NCBI GenBank assembly: GCA_963556195.1
Contig: OY744520.1
Coordinates: 153,906,607 to 153,970,606 of the forward strand
DNA from: Sepiola atlantica
Lineage: Eukaryota; Mollusca; Cephalopoda; Sepiida; Sepiolidae
Direction: 5' to 3'
DNA length: 64,000 bases
Each line of letters begins with the position of its first letter. Position 1 is the first letter of the stretch. Positions 62,979 through 64,000 of the stretch are shown here, piece by piece. A program made the position numbers and the translations under genes. The notes under the pieces are model-generated. The model made no database searches. It was not told where the DNA came from and saw nothing but the letters and a program-made list of their open reading frames with translations.

Positions 62979-64000
62979 GTCAGGGTATGTTGAAAAGTAA
63001 TCAATAAAGTTCTCGGTCGTAAGAATGTGAGAAGTAAAATGCAAATTATTTATTGAAAAACCATACGTTACATATTACAGAGACGTACCATGGTTTCATT
63101 GACACGGATAGACCATTATTATTTAGAAAAGTCCTTAATAATCCATTGCAAATCTCAGGGACTCACGAAATGAAGACACTTAAAACGTATAATTCGAGGC
63201 ACGCACGTTTGTTGATTTTCAAAATATTTCACTTAAATACATTCTTAGCATTCACGCGCCAATCAACTGTTCTCCAAAAATATAAACGGTAGACACACGT
63301 ATTTGCGTTGGTAAAGCCATTATTAAATGAAGCGGTTTCATAGTTATCTGTGGGGCTGGGAACATCCAACATTTACTGAAAGAAAAATGAGATCTCAACA
63401 GGATTCGAAATAAACTACATAAAGCCGGTGTCGGTTTAATCGCTCGCCCATCGGACCTAACAGTTAATCAAAGACTGGATGTATACAGATACCTCAAATC
63501 TTTTCCTTTATGGACGATATATGTTTTTTTAACATTTTCATTACAAAACGTCGGATTTGTAGAAACGGGTTCGAATTCTCTTTGAATCTCCGACTTCTCT
63601 TTATAGACTTAACTACCATTCCCCAAATTCGTATAGGATTCATTCTTTATACACATTTCAATGAAGTTTTGCTAACTTAGTAAATGAATGCATTGCTATC
63701 TATTTAGTTTTGGGAAGGACTCACCAATAATTAAATGAAATATAATTAAAACGGTATCTACATGTAGAGCGTTACTTATGTCACAGCGAAGACAATAGTG
63801 ATGATAAAATTCCCCAACAAAATAAATTTTACTGTGGCGAAGAACTGAAATCCCATTTAATTGCAAATTTAAAGCTTACATAAAGCTTTAGTTTATTTAA
63901 CCATATAATTTAGCCGATAGATATATTATGGTGCTTTTCTTATATAGATAGAAAATGAAACATTATTATGTTCTTCCGACACTGGTATATCAAGTAGGGT
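62975..64000. other. Intergenic DNA, possible PLE trace at 63710-63775
   Basis: ACTCACCAATAATTAAATGA then ATCTACATGTAGAGCG recalls the PLE endonuclease stretch at 52328-52380. Otherwise no gene or element is recognised. Confidence 0.3.

Overview
The window is AT-rich, intron-rich animal DNA packed with long (TA)n, (TATG)n, (GA)n, (AAT)n and (ATCT)n arrays and with fragments of LINEs, Penelope-like elements (PLEs), a Ty3/gypsy element, mariner/Tc1 transposons and small inverted-repeat elements. Transposon types, the giant introns and the one gene present suggest a lophotrochozoan, most likely an octopus-type cephalopod. That assignment is an inference from repeat style and gene content, not from a species marker.

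One cellular gene is recognisable. It lies on the + strand and is spread over eight exons (9479-9617, 15190-15306, 18000-18105, 21782-21943, 24085-24287, 39504-39712, 45162-45298, 62023-62107). All eight splice in frame with GT/AG junctions and give 385 codons, a stop, and an AATAAA about 195 bp downstream. The protein matches the EGF-receptor (ErbB) ectodomain: the end of cysteine-rich domain II, a complete second L domain (domain III) and the first part of domain IV. It then departs from the family. There is no transmembrane helix and no kinase. Domain IV is cut short and replaced by a strongly basic tail of about 45 residues. The segment that should be the domain II dimerisation arm is hydrophilic and basic, and the domain IV tether residues are not seen. 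I read it as a secreted ErbB-like protein, possibly a ligand trap. Domain I and the start of domain II must lie left of the window; I found no exon for them in 1-9478.

Layout: 1-9478 is an intron with microsatellites, PLE remnants (RT at 3770-4235), two minisatellites, dispersed ~0.5 kb repeats and a 200 bp inverted-repeat element with a telomere-like core (6571-6771). 9618-24084 holds exons 2-4 among LINE tails, a broken mariner-type transposase (16380-17290) and a CR1/Jockey-type reverse transcriptase (18965-20420). 24288-39503 (15 kb intron) holds a mariner end, a foldback element, a Ty3/gypsy remnant (26880-30106), a 968 bp transposon with TTAGG target duplications, and a GC-rich island (37280-38860). 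39713-62022 holds exon 7, more LINE tails, a perfect 38 bp palindrome, a foldback carrying hammerhead-ribozyme-like motifs (48334-48490), a PLE endonuclease remnant, a mariner copy with both termini (53618-54945), a Tc1 end, and a head-to-tail cluster of LINE 3' ends. 62108-64000 is 3' UTR, then repeats.

No tRNA or rRNA gene, CRISPR array or bacterial-type operon was seen.
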